NCBI RefSeq assembly: GCF_003363155.1
Contig: NZ_QRBE01000019.1
Coordinates: forward strand, 1 to 59,988
Direction: 5' to 3'
Length of the DNA: 59,988 nt
Source of the DNA: Dyella monticola
GTDB lineage: Bacteria > Pseudomonadota > Gammaproteobacteria > Xanthomonadales > Rhodanobacteraceae
Shown here: positions 8,820 to 18,600 of the stretch, piece after piece
Numbering within the stretch: position 1 is the first letter of the stretch
Layout of the letters: each line of letters starts with the position of its first letter
Notes under the pieces: model-generated
What the model saw: the letters and a program-made list of their open reading frames with translations, nothing else
What the model was told of the DNA's origin: nothing
Database searches by the model: none
Program-made: the position numbers and the translations under genes

Positions 8820-9284
8820 CTAGTGACGAATGGCCCAGAAATGAACCGTAATGAATGCAACTATGGCACCAAGAGTAGCGATGGTACTCCAAAACGCAAC
8901 CCCATAGTAGTTGATCCAGTCCCATATTGATTCAGTTTCAATGACTTGGACCGTGTCGACGGCTCCGTTGGTAGCGAAAACACCTGCTGCAAGGACCGTA
9001 AGAACGATATCCAAAAGGACAAAGATCGTCCACGCTGGAGCAGTTTTGTGATCTATCACAAGACCTTCGGCGAATTCAGAAACCGCGGCGAAACACATTA
9101 GAAGCGCCACCCATCCCAATTGTCCATCCTTGAACAAGAGAACATAGCGCCTTGTTTTTAAGAGTTCTTTTCGTTCTTCCTTTTTCTCGGGTTTCTTCAA
9201 CGACACGCGCATCAAAAACATTCCGCCCACAGGAAGAAATATAGGCAGCACGATATTGACGAATATCCACAGCCATTCGTTCAT
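8820..9284 (-). CDS. Membrane protein of unknown function
   Basis: 154 residues from ATG 9284, supported by AAGGAAG about 9 bases upstream. Four hydrophobic spans are visible: residues 4-25, about 55-75, about 82-105 and about 128-150. A highly charged loop (KKPEKKEERKELLKTRR) follows the first span. No family is recognised. It is upstream of the 42-residue membrane gene in the same orientation with a 14-base gap, so the two likely form an operon ending at the terminator near 8601. Confidence 0.65.
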   Translation of the reverse strand: MNEWLWIFVNIVLPIFLPVGGMFLMRVSLKKPEKKEERKELLKTRRYVLLFKDGQLGWVALLMCFAAVSEFAEGLVIDHKTAPAWTIFVLLDIVLTVLAAGVFATNGAVDTVQVIETESIWDWINYYGVAFWSTIATLGAIVAFITVHFWAIRH

Positions 9285-9610
9285 ATTCAATAGCTTCCTT
9301 TCATAACGAAATCTACGAGTACGCGCGTTCAGCGACAGCCGGAACATACCCGCCCACCGCACCGATCGCTATTGTTTCGCGAGTTCCACCAGGTACGCGA
9401 CTTCAATTGGACAAACTTGCTGAGCATCCATCGAAGTTTGTCCAAAACGGACAAACTTGTGCTGGATCGCGCAGATCCGCGGGTGGGCCATCTAAGAAAT
9501 AGCGGGACACGAAACTTGGAAGGATTCCAGCAAATAGTGAGAAATTGAGGCAACCAATCACCGCATCAGTTGCATGATATCTCTTCGAATCCACGAATAA
9601 GTGGGAATCC
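9285..9610. other. Intergenic region between membrane gene and Rhs locus
   Basis: 326 bases between divergent genes. Apart from the operator-like repeats at 9407-9459, nothing else was recognised. Confidence 0.4.
9407..9459. repeat. Inverted plus direct repeat, operator-like
   Basis: A 12-base arm TTGGACAAACTT at 9407-9418 is mirrored exactly by AAGTTTGTCCAA at 9434-9445, and GGACAAACTTG recurs at 9449-9459. Three copies of one half-site within 53 bases, upstream of the Rhs gene, look like a repressor operator (inference). Confidence 0.55.
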
Positions 9611-10792
9611 ATGCGCCACGACACCCCAGCACAATGCGGGGTCCCGGAAGCTCGCCGCGTAGTTTGCTTAGTGAGTCGATCGAATGCGTCAGCTGCGCTG
9701 GAGCAGTTCCTCGCATCGCATCCCCAAAATCCCTGGCGTGCTTCGCTTTGGCTGGATATCGGCCTGGCCGATCGCACCAGCGGGCGCTTTAGTGCAGTTA
9801 TCCACGCCTTCGAGCAGGCACGCGCTACCGTGCAAGCTTCGCGCGACTTGGCCTTACGCCCCATTGCGGTTCGTGCACTGAGTGAACAGCTGACCCTGGA
9901 AACCCGTTTGGGTCACGAGCAATCTGTGACGCAATTGCTTCATGCGGCACAACATCTTGGTATGTCCGCGCAAGATTCGTTGGCAATGTCGCTGGCCGAA
10001 AACGGCTTGTGGGACATGCAGCAGCATCCCGAAAGTGCTTTCCAATGTGGGTGGATCGCCTTGCGTGCACTTTGGCAGACGCAGGGTTTCCATGTGAATA
10101 CGGCCCCTTCGCTACCGATGGATGCCGCGCATCCGGGCTATAGTTTGGGTCAACTGGTGACGATGGCGGCGCAGATGCACCAGCCGGTGGTGGCGGTCCA
10201 TCTGGCTGCGAACGCCACTATCCCGGTGCCGTCCGTTGTGCATTGGAAGAGCGGTCACTTTGCCACAATCGTGGCAGAGGACCACGGTCATTATCAGGTT
10301 GCCGATCCGACCCTGGAGGGCGGCTTGGCCCGGATGACCGCTGCCGCCGTGCATGACGAAAGCAGTGGCTATTTCCTGGTGCCGGCTGCGAACGGTGAGC
10401 TGGCTATGAGCGAGCGGCCGGTCAATGCTCACGAAGCCACTACCGTGCGTGGCGCGGGCTATACCACGTCAAACAATCCGCATGGTTTTCCGAGCGGCTG
10501 TAACCAAAGCTGCACGGGTTCGAACGGTTCATCCGGTGGCGTAAATGGTGCTGGCGGCGGTACTGGTGGCGCTACGCCAGGCGCGGTCAGCGCCCCCTCG
10601 CCGTCGCCATCCACCGGGATGCCCACCTACAGCATTAGCCCGATGCTGGTTAGTCTTTCCCTGACTGACACGCCGCTCAGCTACGCGCCGCCCAAAGCGT
10701 CACATACAACGGGACGGGTGACCGGGTTAGCAAGAACGGCAGTGGATATGGCACCGGCACCTACCTCTACAACGCAGGCTCCCATCAATTAA
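9611..10792 (+). pseudogene. N-terminal part of an Rhs-type protein (TPR-like plus C39-like peptidase)
   Basis: 393 codons. Residues 25-130 are helical with TPR-like spacing. Residues 140-260 resemble a papain-like C39 peptidase: catalytic Cys in FQCGWIALRAL, His in SGHFATIVAED and Asp in VADPTLEG. Gly-rich and Ser/Pro-rich linkers follow. The end, LSYAPPK, is the start of the conserved Rhs core, but the normal core does not follow. At about 10698 the sequence jumps to a distal Rhs segment in another frame, giving a short random tail. I read this as an internal deletion joining the two ends of a once large Rhs gene. The N-terminal piece may still make a free peptidase. Confidence 0.72.
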
Positions 10793-11895
10793 TTGCTACA
10801 GGAACTGCCGCGCGTACGGTTGACGCGGATGGCAATACTACGGCAGTGAGTCAAGCGGGCAGTACATTCGGCTTTGGTTATAGCAATCGCAATCGCAATC
10901 GCATGACGATCGCGCAGCTTGCAGGTAGTACGGTAGGTAGCTACATCTACAATGCGCTGGGACAGCGGGTATCCAAGCAGACAGGTACGTATCCGTCACT
11001 TTTTGCTTACGATGAAGCAGGTCATTTGATCAGCGAAAATCAAAATGGAAATTATAAGTACTATGCTTGGCTTGGTGATTTGCCGATTGCGACCGGGTCT
11101 GCGGGTGTTTGGCAATTCGTTATCGCGGACCAACTGAATACTCCGCGCGTGGTAATCAACGCCATAGGACGCGTTCAATGGCAATGGTCCTATCAAGAGA
11201 ATCCTTGGGGTGAGCAGGGGCCGACGACGACCAATGGAACTACTTATAATTTGCGTTTCCCGGGGCAGTACTACGATCAAGAAACTGGCCTGTTTTACAA
11301 CGGACATCGCGACTACGACTCGGCGAGTGGGCGGGAAATCGAGAGCGATCCGATGGGTTTATTCGGCAATCAAATAAGCACGTACGACTACGCTCGAAAC
11401 AATCCGCTGTATTGGATAGACCCTTCAGGACTTGATGTCACGATCACTATTCAACGCCAAGGCTACTCCTCAACCGGGAATAGTATGCAAAGCACAATTA
11501 CTGTGACGAGCGATCAAACATCGGACACCTATTCAGGTTACACGATGGAGAATGCCCACGCGGGCGACAACGGTGACAAGGGTCCGATACCGGCGGGCAC
11601 GTACGATGCATTTCTAAGGGCAGATCACAACCCAAATAGACTGGAACTGGAGAATGTTCCTGGCTATCAAAACATCCAGATTCACAACGGCAACTATCCA
11701 CGCGATTTCAAGGGCTGCTTTGGTGTAGGAAATACGCATAGAACGGATTTTATAGGCGACAGTCAAAATGCATTGAAGTCAATCCTGAACATCGTCAGTG
11801 AGGATGGTACGGGTAACATATCTGTAAACGTTCTTCCGCCATCGGCACCAAGTTATGTTCCTTTTGATGACAGCTTGCCCGGCCCGCCCTTCTAA
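10699..11895 (+). pseudogene. C-terminal part of the Rhs protein with DUF5675-like toxin tip
   Basis: The same Rhs gene resumes out of frame: TYNGTGDRVSKNGSGYGTGT, YIYNALGQRVSKQTG and FPGQYYDQETGLFYNGHRDY are canonical YD/Rhs repeats. NPLYWIDPSGL closes the core, after which the C-terminal tip varies. The 150-residue tip has GPIPAGTYDAFL, VPGYQNIQIHNGNYPRDF and KGCFGVG, matching DUF5675, whose His-x-x-Asn/Gly and Gly-Cys spacing resembles L,D-transpeptidase-type active sites. If translated alone, GTG 10846 is the first plausible start. A wall-acting toxin is the best guess. The following gene is its candidate immunity partner. Confidence 0.72.
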
Positions 11896-11911
11896 TTGGG
11901 AGATGCGAATC

Positions 11912-12478
11912 ATGAAAAAGGAAATTAACTGCCTCCTCGTGGCGCTGCTGGTGAATGCAAGTGTTGTGTGCGCCGCTCCAAGTGCGCGGGCCTGCCAGGC
12001 AAATGCAAGCGCATTTTTAGCTAATCCGGATAAAAGAACCTTGGCGGCACTTGCTCCAAATGTCGGTGATCAGTGCTGGCAGATCATTGGGAAGTCCAAT
12101 TCAAATCTTAAAAAACTACTCGACAGCGTAAGCAGTGGAAATTACTCAGCTGCTAGCTATCTTGCAAAAAATATCAAGTCGCTCGATGGTGGGAACTTGG
12201 AAGACTCTCTCGTAGCATTGGGCGGCTTCTCTGATACTCGCATGACCGACTTGTTGGCCTTTGCAAACAAAGGGCTCATTAGCCCGCATGAGCTAAGGGA
12301 CGCTTTGACCATGCTTCCATTATCGATGAGCGACAATCAGGCGGCTCAACTATTTGCGATGCAAGCTCGAAGAAGCAAAGTTAACAAGGTCACGCGCTCA
12401 GATCTGGCAACTCAAAAGTCCGCCGCACTGAAAGCTATTGACGACTTTATTGGTGAGATTAAATCATCGCAACATTGA
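11912..12478 (+). CDS. Secreted candidate immunity protein for the DUF5675 tip
   Basis: 188 residues from ATG 11912, with TTGGGA about 10 bases upstream. A signal peptide (MKKEINCLLVALLVNASVVC, cleavage near ARA) is followed by a helical domain without known family. It begins 16 bases after the Rhs tip stop. A periplasmic product directly after a tip predicted to attack the wall is the expected layout for an effector-immunity pair. Function is inferred from position only. Confidence 0.6.
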   Translation: MKKEINCLLVALLVNASVVCAAPSARACQANASAFLANPDKRTLAALAPNVGDQCWQIIGKSNSNLKKLLDSVSSGNYSAASYLAKNIKSLDGGNLEDSLVALGGFSDTRMTDLLAFANKGLISPHELRDALTMLPLSMSDNQAAQLFAMQARRSKVNKVTRSDLATQKSAALKAIDDFIGEIKSSQH

Positions 12479-12654
12479 CACTAGGCGGGCGAGATACTCA
12501 AATTCTGCTTGCTCTTGCCTGTGCGAGAGCGAGTGCGTACAAAACCGTCTCAAGGAAAAATCGCCAGGGATGCCTCTGCGCTCGTGCTCGCCGTGCTCGC
12601 CAAGCCGCGACGTATCAAGGAAAGCCACCGGCGTCGGCGCAGGGGTGCGTCAAG

Positions 12655-13309
12655 GGTACGGTTCCCGGGGCAGTACTACGACGCTGAAACGCGTCTCAGC
12701 AACAACGTAAACCGTGACTACGACTCGTCGACCGGAAGGTTCTCGCAAGCTGACCCAACTGGGTTTAATGGTGGAGTAAGCTTGTATGCGCATGGTTTAA
12801 ATAGCCCGTTGACCTACGGAGATCCAACTGGACTGTCGTCGCTTATTTTCAATCCATCGATTCAAACTCTCACGGTAGTGAGTGGGAGCGGCGTAGCTTT
12901 GGAAAACTTTCCGGCGGCAAATAACACGCAGAGAAATAGCATTGGCCCCTGGCAGCCAGGCGATTATCCATATGCGTATTACAACCCGCACTCTGGCGAC
13001 GGACCTGACAGTGCTTACGGTTCCAATGGAATCAATGTATTTGATAAACCGGGATGTTCAGGCTGCGGGGTGCATTCTGGTAGAGAGAATGTTATGGACG
13101 CTTTGGGTCGAAAGGACGTTTATCACGCCACACTTGGATGCATAAGAACTACTGACAACGGAACTGGCTTTATTCGACAGCTCGCAAACGCAGGCGATCC
13201 ACTCAGTGGACTGATGGTCACGAACAATCCGCCACCCACAAATTTGGCTCCCTTTGATCCGTCTTTGCCGGGTGCTCCGTCTACTTATCCACCTGATCCA
13301 CAGCTATGA
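12655..13309 (+). pseudogene. Orphan Rhs C-terminal tip, L,D-transpeptidase-like
   Basis: From about 12655 the sequence matches the end of an Rhs core (FPGQYYDAETRLSNNVNRDY, SQADPTGFNGG, NSPLTYGDPTGL). No upstream core is present: the 150 bases before it give no Rhs similarity, so this is a displaced tip fused to nothing. The tip (about 165 residues) has CGVHSGREN and YHATLGCIRTT, resembling the HxxG...GC(I)R active site of L,D-transpeptidase-type folds. The end, LAPFDPSLPGAP, repeats the end of the first tip (VPFDDSLPGPP). Such orphan tips serve as a reservoir for recombination onto the main Rhs gene. Confidence 0.65.
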
Positions 13310-13779
13310 AAATTTTTTACCAGAATCGAACTTGGGGTAGAGGTATTAATGCCGTCAGACTGCTTGTCACGGTGGCAGTACTGACTTTGCCATGGATGGA
13401 TAATGCGTCCGCTGTAGCACAAGCGACGTGTACGAGAGACGACGCTATGAAGGCAATGAGCGAAGCTTCTGATCTAAAAACTTGGGGTAGCGTTTTCGAC
13501 TCCTACAAGAAATATAAGCAGTGCGACGACGGAGCCACTGCGGAGGGTTATAGCGCCTCAGTTGCCTATTTACTGGCTGATAAGTGGCAAGATATCGGTC
13601 AATTGCTGAGCTTGTCTGGAAAAAGCAATGGTTTTAGGCAATTTGTCCTCAAACACGTGGATGAGACCATGAGCAAGGATCAAAGCATAACTATCAGTAA
13701 AAATATTAAATATCACTGTCCAATAGCTGCAAAAGTTCTTTGTGCGGATATACGGCATCGTTTTGCAGAATTTCAATAA
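13306..13779 (+). CDS. Secreted candidate immunity protein for the orphan tip
   Basis: 157 residues. Its ATG overlaps the tip stop (ATGA at 13306-13309), so translation is coupled. A long N-terminal signal region (NAVRLLVTVAVLTLPWMDNA) is followed by a small helical domain with four cysteines (CTRDD, KQCDD, HCPIA, VLCAD). It shares the layout, not the sequence, of the gene at 11912. Position and export argue for immunity to a periplasm-acting toxin. Confidence 0.6.
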   Translation: MKIFYQNRTWGRGINAVRLLVTVAVLTLPWMDNASAVAQATCTRDDAMKAMSEASDLKTWGSVFDSYKKYKQCDDGATAEGYSASVAYLLADKWQDIGQLLSLSGKSNGFRQFVLKHVDETMSKDQSITISKNIKYHCPIAAKVLCADIRHRFAEFQ

Positions 13780-13850
13780 TGGGCTGCAATCTAATTTTCC
13801 CTATTAGAATTGGCCACTGCAAATTCAAGTCGGCTCGGCCACTAACGGGC

Positions 13851-14405
13851 CTAAATATCGGTACCACCCTTTGAGCTCTGTTGAGCAAGTTCAAGGAGAT
13901 GATTAATCACTGCCTGGGTCATTCCTAAGTGCAGCGCTTCTTCCGGAGTGCGATCGCCGAACTGGGGAGTTTTCGTTTTCATCCATTTATCCATGGCCTC
14001 CCGCCCTCCCACAAGCTCCGCGAACTGGGCGGCGAATAGGTCCGTGGTGTATTCAAATTGTCCGCAGCGTCGGCCGGGGGAGTCGAGCCAATTTTGATGC
14101 TGCTTACGCGCTTGTTTACCACCGATTTCCGTTTCAAGCTCTTCCAGCGCATGCACTGCCTTGGCACCGAATTCGTGTGAGTTGGGAAGGACGGCAAGGA
14201 CTCGATCGAGAATCGATTCGATCATTTGGCGATCTCCCGCATCTACCCCAAACGTCGGTGTATAGGTCATAGGTACTAGTAAAGAGTGCTTGAGTTCTCC
14301 ACCAACGATAATTCGTAGCTCAAAGGCCACAGGCTCTGCGTCATCTGTTGGAATGTACGCTTCAAACGTGTAGCCCCTTTCTTCAAAAGTGCCATATAAA
14401 AGCAT
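13851..14405 (-). CDS. Unknown protein with MbcA/ParS-like C-terminal region
   Basis: 184 residues from ATG 14405 (GAGGG 6 bases upstream; an ATG two codons earlier lacks spacing). The N-terminal 85 residues are beta-rich and unrecognised (LRIIVGGELKHSLLVPMTYT). The last 55 residues (LVGGREAMDKWMKTKTPQF, RTPEEALHLGMTQAVINHLL) resemble the DUF2384 MbcA/ParS toxin-binding domain, but no HTH precedes it and no Res-type toxin lies next to it. Convergent with the Rhs immunity gene. Could be a remnant or a solo regulator. Confidence 0.5.
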   Translation of the reverse strand: MLLYGTFEERGYTFEAYIPTDDAEPVAFELRIIVGGELKHSLLVPMTYTPTFGVDAGDRQMIESILDRVLAVLPNSHEFGAKAVHALEELETEIGGKQARKQHQNWLDSPGRRCGQFEYTTDLFAAQFAELVGGREAMDKWMKTKTPQFGDRTPEEALHLGMTQAVINHLLELAQQSSKGGTDI

Positions 14406-14724
14406 AGTCATCCCTCATATATATCGCCGTCATCGTGGGATGCGCGCCTGCTGACACGTCGAGCGGGCTAAACTCATGCACCGTCGCGTCATCGCCCCAC
14501 GAATGTCGGCTAGATCCCAGGATGGCATGACACCGTCTTACAGATTAAGACAATACTGTCTGTGGCTGAAAATAACCTCCAGTTGCCTGCATTTTGGACA
14601 GCATCAAGTGCCATTCGGTGCTGGTGCCCTGATATGGCCGCGAAGTGGGGGTGCTTTGGCACGCTCATTTCACCAAATCCAGTAGTGCAGCGTCACCCAG
14701 GCGAAACGTGAAGTCTGAATACGC
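14406..14724. other. Intergenic, no gene seen
   Basis: 319 bases between two minus-strand genes. A short frame at 14476-14685 on the plus strand lacks a ribosome site and family similarity. No hairpin stands out. Confidence 0.35.
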
Positions 14725-15072
14725 TCAGCGATCCACCAAGTTCGTGATCGCCTCCAATAACTCATGCATACCAAAGGGCTTTTCAAGACATGTGATGTCT
14801 CGATATGGCGTCTTGATCTGAGTGCAATCAAGTCCCGTTATGAGCACTAGCGCAGTTGGCAGTTCCCTCAGGCGATCCACAATCGGATAAGCCGGCCCAC
14901 TGGGTAAGAGGATATCTATCAGAGCCAGATCGGGGATAAGTCCTTTATCCAGCCAAGCCAACGCGCTTGGCACGTCTCCGGCGTGACCGATGACCGTAAT
15001 CCCAAACGCAACCATTGCGTCCATCAGCGTTGAGGCCAACGTGGGGTCGTCTTCAACGACAAACGCATTCAT
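14725..15072 (-). CDS. Single-domain response regulator
   Basis: 115 residues from ATG 15072: a CheY-like receiver alone. VVEDDP carries the acidic pocket, the phosphoacceptor is Asp53 (LALIDILLP), LITG is the Thr position and CLEKPF supplies the Lys. No output domain. Lies beside the chemotaxis-like chimera at 15697 but divergent from it, so it could be a shared output or sink for that kinase. The start is not backed by a strong ribosome site. Confidence 0.82.
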   Translation of the reverse strand: MNAFVVEDDPTLASTLMDAMVAFGITVIGHAGDVPSALAWLDKGLIPDLALIDILLPSGPAYPIVDRLRELPTALVLITGLDCTQIKTPYRDITCLEKPFGMHELLEAITNLVDR

Positions 15073-15158
15073 AATAGGCGCCAATGACGACATCCACTTG
15101 CGGACCCGTCGCATATGCCGACAGTGAGTTTACTACAGATCTTTCCGTCAAACCGCAT

Positions 15159-15437
15159 ATGACTGTCACTCACCGTTCTACGGCGGCCAACTTTGCAGTC
15201 ATCCTCGAACAAGGTGGCACGCATTTATTCGAGATCACGCCAGACGAGATGCAAGAGCTGGACTTTCTGCCTCACGGTGAGAAAGGCATAGAGATGTTCT
15301 GTAAGTACTCCATGCGCGATACGGTATGGGCGCGCATCGTCAACAAGATGGCGGCGAAAGGCGGGAGCTGCCTTTACGAACGTACTAGGGCAGGAACGTA
15401 CTTGGTCACTTGCACCGTTCCGACCCCCGCAAGGTAA
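15159..15437 (+). CDS. Hypothetical protein
   Basis: 92 residues from ATG 15159 (MTVTHRSTAANFAVILEQ...); a longer start at 15084 would overlap the divergent receiver gene. The product looks like a small alpha/beta domain with no recognised motif. Its orientation matches the large kinase gene that begins 259 bases later. No clear ribosome site, so existence is moderately supported by codon pattern only. Confidence 0.4.
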   Translation: MTVTHRSTAANFAVILEQGGTHLFEITPDEMQELDFLPHGEKGIEMFCKYSMRDTVWARIVNKMAAKGGSCLYERTRAGTYLVTCTVPTPAR

Positions 15438-15696
15438 GTGCAGGCGAACACACCGATCGGTGTACCGATGTGGGGCCCGGACCATCCTGGCCAATCATTG
15501 CCGGCAGGCTTGAGATGGGAGGCTATCGATTCCCCCAATGGCTTTTGCTTTTAAGTCACTAAGAAGCGCCGTGCATGTGTCGCGTTCGCTCACGCGTGCA
15601 GGGGCGACGTTAGGGTGCTTACTCGAGAATAGGCCTTATTGCACCGCGGCGAGATAGACGTCAAATTCACGACATAGCAGCGAGGGTAACAACGCA

Positions 15697-18600
15697 ATGA
15701 GCGGTCGGCCGCGAAATTTCTCACCCCTTGGGCTTGTGATCGGTGTCGGCGCCTCTGCCGGCGGCCTTCAGGCTTTCTCAGCATTTCTTGCGCATCTTCC
15801 CCCCGACAGTGGCATGGCATTTGTGCTCGTGCAGCATCTCTCTCCCGAGCATGAGAGCGTGTTGACGGAGATCTTGGGCCGGGCAGCGCCCATTCCCGTG
15901 GTCGCAGCTCAGGATGGCATGCTCGTCGAGCCCAACCGTGTCCACGTGATCCCGCCCGATGCCACCTTGACGATCAAGGACGGCCGGCTTCTCGTCGCCA
16001 AACCCGCGCCACCGCGATCGAGCCGGCGCCCCATCGATGCTTTCTTCGCCTCTCTGGCTGAGGACCAGGGCGACAACGCGGTTGCCATTGTCCTGTCGGG
16101 CGTGGGCAGTGACGGTTCGGCCGGACTCGCCGCCGTAAAGGAAAGCGGCGGACTCACAATTGCCCAGGCGGAGTTCGATCACCAGGCCATGCCGGGGATG
16201 CCCCAAAGCGCGACAGCAACCGGTTGCGTCGATTATGTCCTGAAGGTCGAAGTCATACCGGCCAAGTTAATCGAATATCGCGACCATCTGGCGTTCGTAG
16301 CCGACCGAAAAGACAACGACGGGACGCGGACCGATGCCGCGGAGCATCTGGCGACCGTCCTATCTGTGTTGCGCGCGAAGACGGGGCACGATTTCGCCAA
16401 ATATAAAGACAAGACGATCACCCGCCGCATTCAGCGCCGTATGCAGATCCTGCAGACGGCCTCCGTCTCTGACTATATCAAACGCCTACGGGAAGACTCC
16501 ACTGAACCGGAGATGCTTTTTCGGGAGCTGCTCATTGGCGTGACCGAGTTTTTCCGCGATCCATTGGCCTTCCAAGGGCTATCCGCAGTCATCGAAGCCT
16601 TGCTTGAGCGCGTTGCGGAAGGGCAATCCCTGCGGATCTGGGTACCGGCCTGTTCGACAGGTGAAGAGGTCTACAGCCTCGCTATTACCGTCCAAGAACT
16701 GATCGAGGCGCGCGGCGCGAACGTGGAAGTGCAGATTTTCGGCACGGACATCGATGATCGGGCGATCGAGTTCGCTAGAGCAGGACGTTACCCGCGCACG
16801 ACTGGTATCTCATCCGAGCGTCTGCGGCGTTGGTTTGTCGAGGACGACGGCGACTTTTACCCGACTCGCCAGATTCGCGGATTGTGCGTCTTTTCTGTGC
16901 ACAACGTGGCGAAGGATCCACCGTTTTCCAGGCTCGACCTGATCTCGTGTCGCAACCTCATGATCTATATGAACAGCGACCTCCAGGATCGGGTATTGCG
17001 CACGTTCCACTATGCGTTAAAGCCTGACGGCTTCCTTTTCCTAGGATTGTCAGAAGGCGTAAGTCGGCACACTAAGTTCTTCACACTGAAGGACAAAGCC
17101 GCTCACATCTTCCAAAGGCGCGAGGGGGATGCCGCATTTCCGTCCATGCCGATGCCCACGCAGGCGGCTATCGCTTCGAACCGCCTCACCAGTGGACTTG
17201 GCCGGGGATCGGGCGACGCCGTCGATCATGGTGTTCGTGCGGCTTTGGCGAAACATGCGCCTGCATTCCTCGTTGTGGATCGCCAAAGCAACATCGTGCG
17301 CTATTCGGGCGGGGAAATTGCCCCATACCTAGAGCCTTCCGCAGGTGCGGCAAGCCTCAATCTCGTTTCAAACCTGCGCAATAGCCTACGGATCATCGTA
17401 AGCACGACGTTACAGTCCGTGATAAAGACAGGAAAAGGAGTCATCGTTGATAGCGTTTCCCTCCTCATGGAGGGTGAGCAACGTGTGCTGAGCGTCATCG
17501 TCGAACCAGTGCGTGACACAAACGTCGAAGGACTTTACGTCATCGCTTTCCAACATGTTCGCATGACAGTGCCAGAGCCCTCGCCAGCCGCGGACGGGAG
17601 CCCTCGGAGTCCTGAGGTCGTGGCCATCGAGCAGGAGCTTCGCACGACCCGGGCTCAGTTGCAGGCGATGATCGGCGACCTTGAAACGGCGAACGAAGAA
17701 ATGAAGTCCGCCGCGGAGGAGTATCAGTCAGTCAATGAAGAGCTGCAGTCGACTAACGAGGAGCTTCAGACGTCGAAGGAAGAAATGCAGTCCATCAATG
17801 AGGAGCTGCAAACCGTCAACGCCGAGATGATGGCGAAGAACGATCTTCTCTCCAATCTCAATAGCGATCTGCAGAACTTGCTGGACAGCACGCAAATCGC
17901 GACGATCTTTCTTGACGAAAATCTTCGTATCAAAAACTTCACGCCGAGCATGGCGGACATCTTCAGCCTACGGAGCGGTGATCGTGGCCGCCCCCTGACC
18001 GAAATCGTCAGCCTGCTTGCTTACGACGATCTGCAGCGCGATGTGGACAAAGTGCTGCGCGAACTCACCGTCTTGGAGCGTGAGCTCGACCTGCACGACC
18101 GTGGCGCATCGTTCGTCATGCGTATCCGCCCATACCGCAGTGTCGAGCGGGTGATTGAGGGTGTGGTCATCACCTTTGTCGACGTGACAGAGCACAAGAA
18201 GGCCGAGCAGGCCCGCGGCGTTAGCGAGCGCCGCTTCACCACGATTGTCAACCAGGCCGCTGTAGGTGTGGCCGAAACAGACCTCGACGGGCGCTTCCTT
18301 CTGACCAACGCCGCGTTCGAGAAGATGGTCGATCGGTCCGGGGAAGATTTAGAGCGAGTGCGCAAGGATGAGCTCATCCATCCCGATGATGCCGAGGCTA
18401 TCCACCAGCGCTTTGTTCAGGTAACGCGTGACGGAGAGCCGTGTGAAGCCGAGTACCGCCTTCTGCGCCGAGACGGCACGATCATATGGGTGCATGACAG
18501 CGTCTCGGTGCTCGGTAACAGCGACGGGCGCGCCAACCGCATCATCTCCGTCACCCTGGATATCGACAATCGCAAGCGTGTTGAAGAGCAAGCGAAACTG

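Noticed and set aside
14476-14685. Short plus-strand frame in the gap before the receiver gene
   Set aside because: No ribosome site or family similarity.
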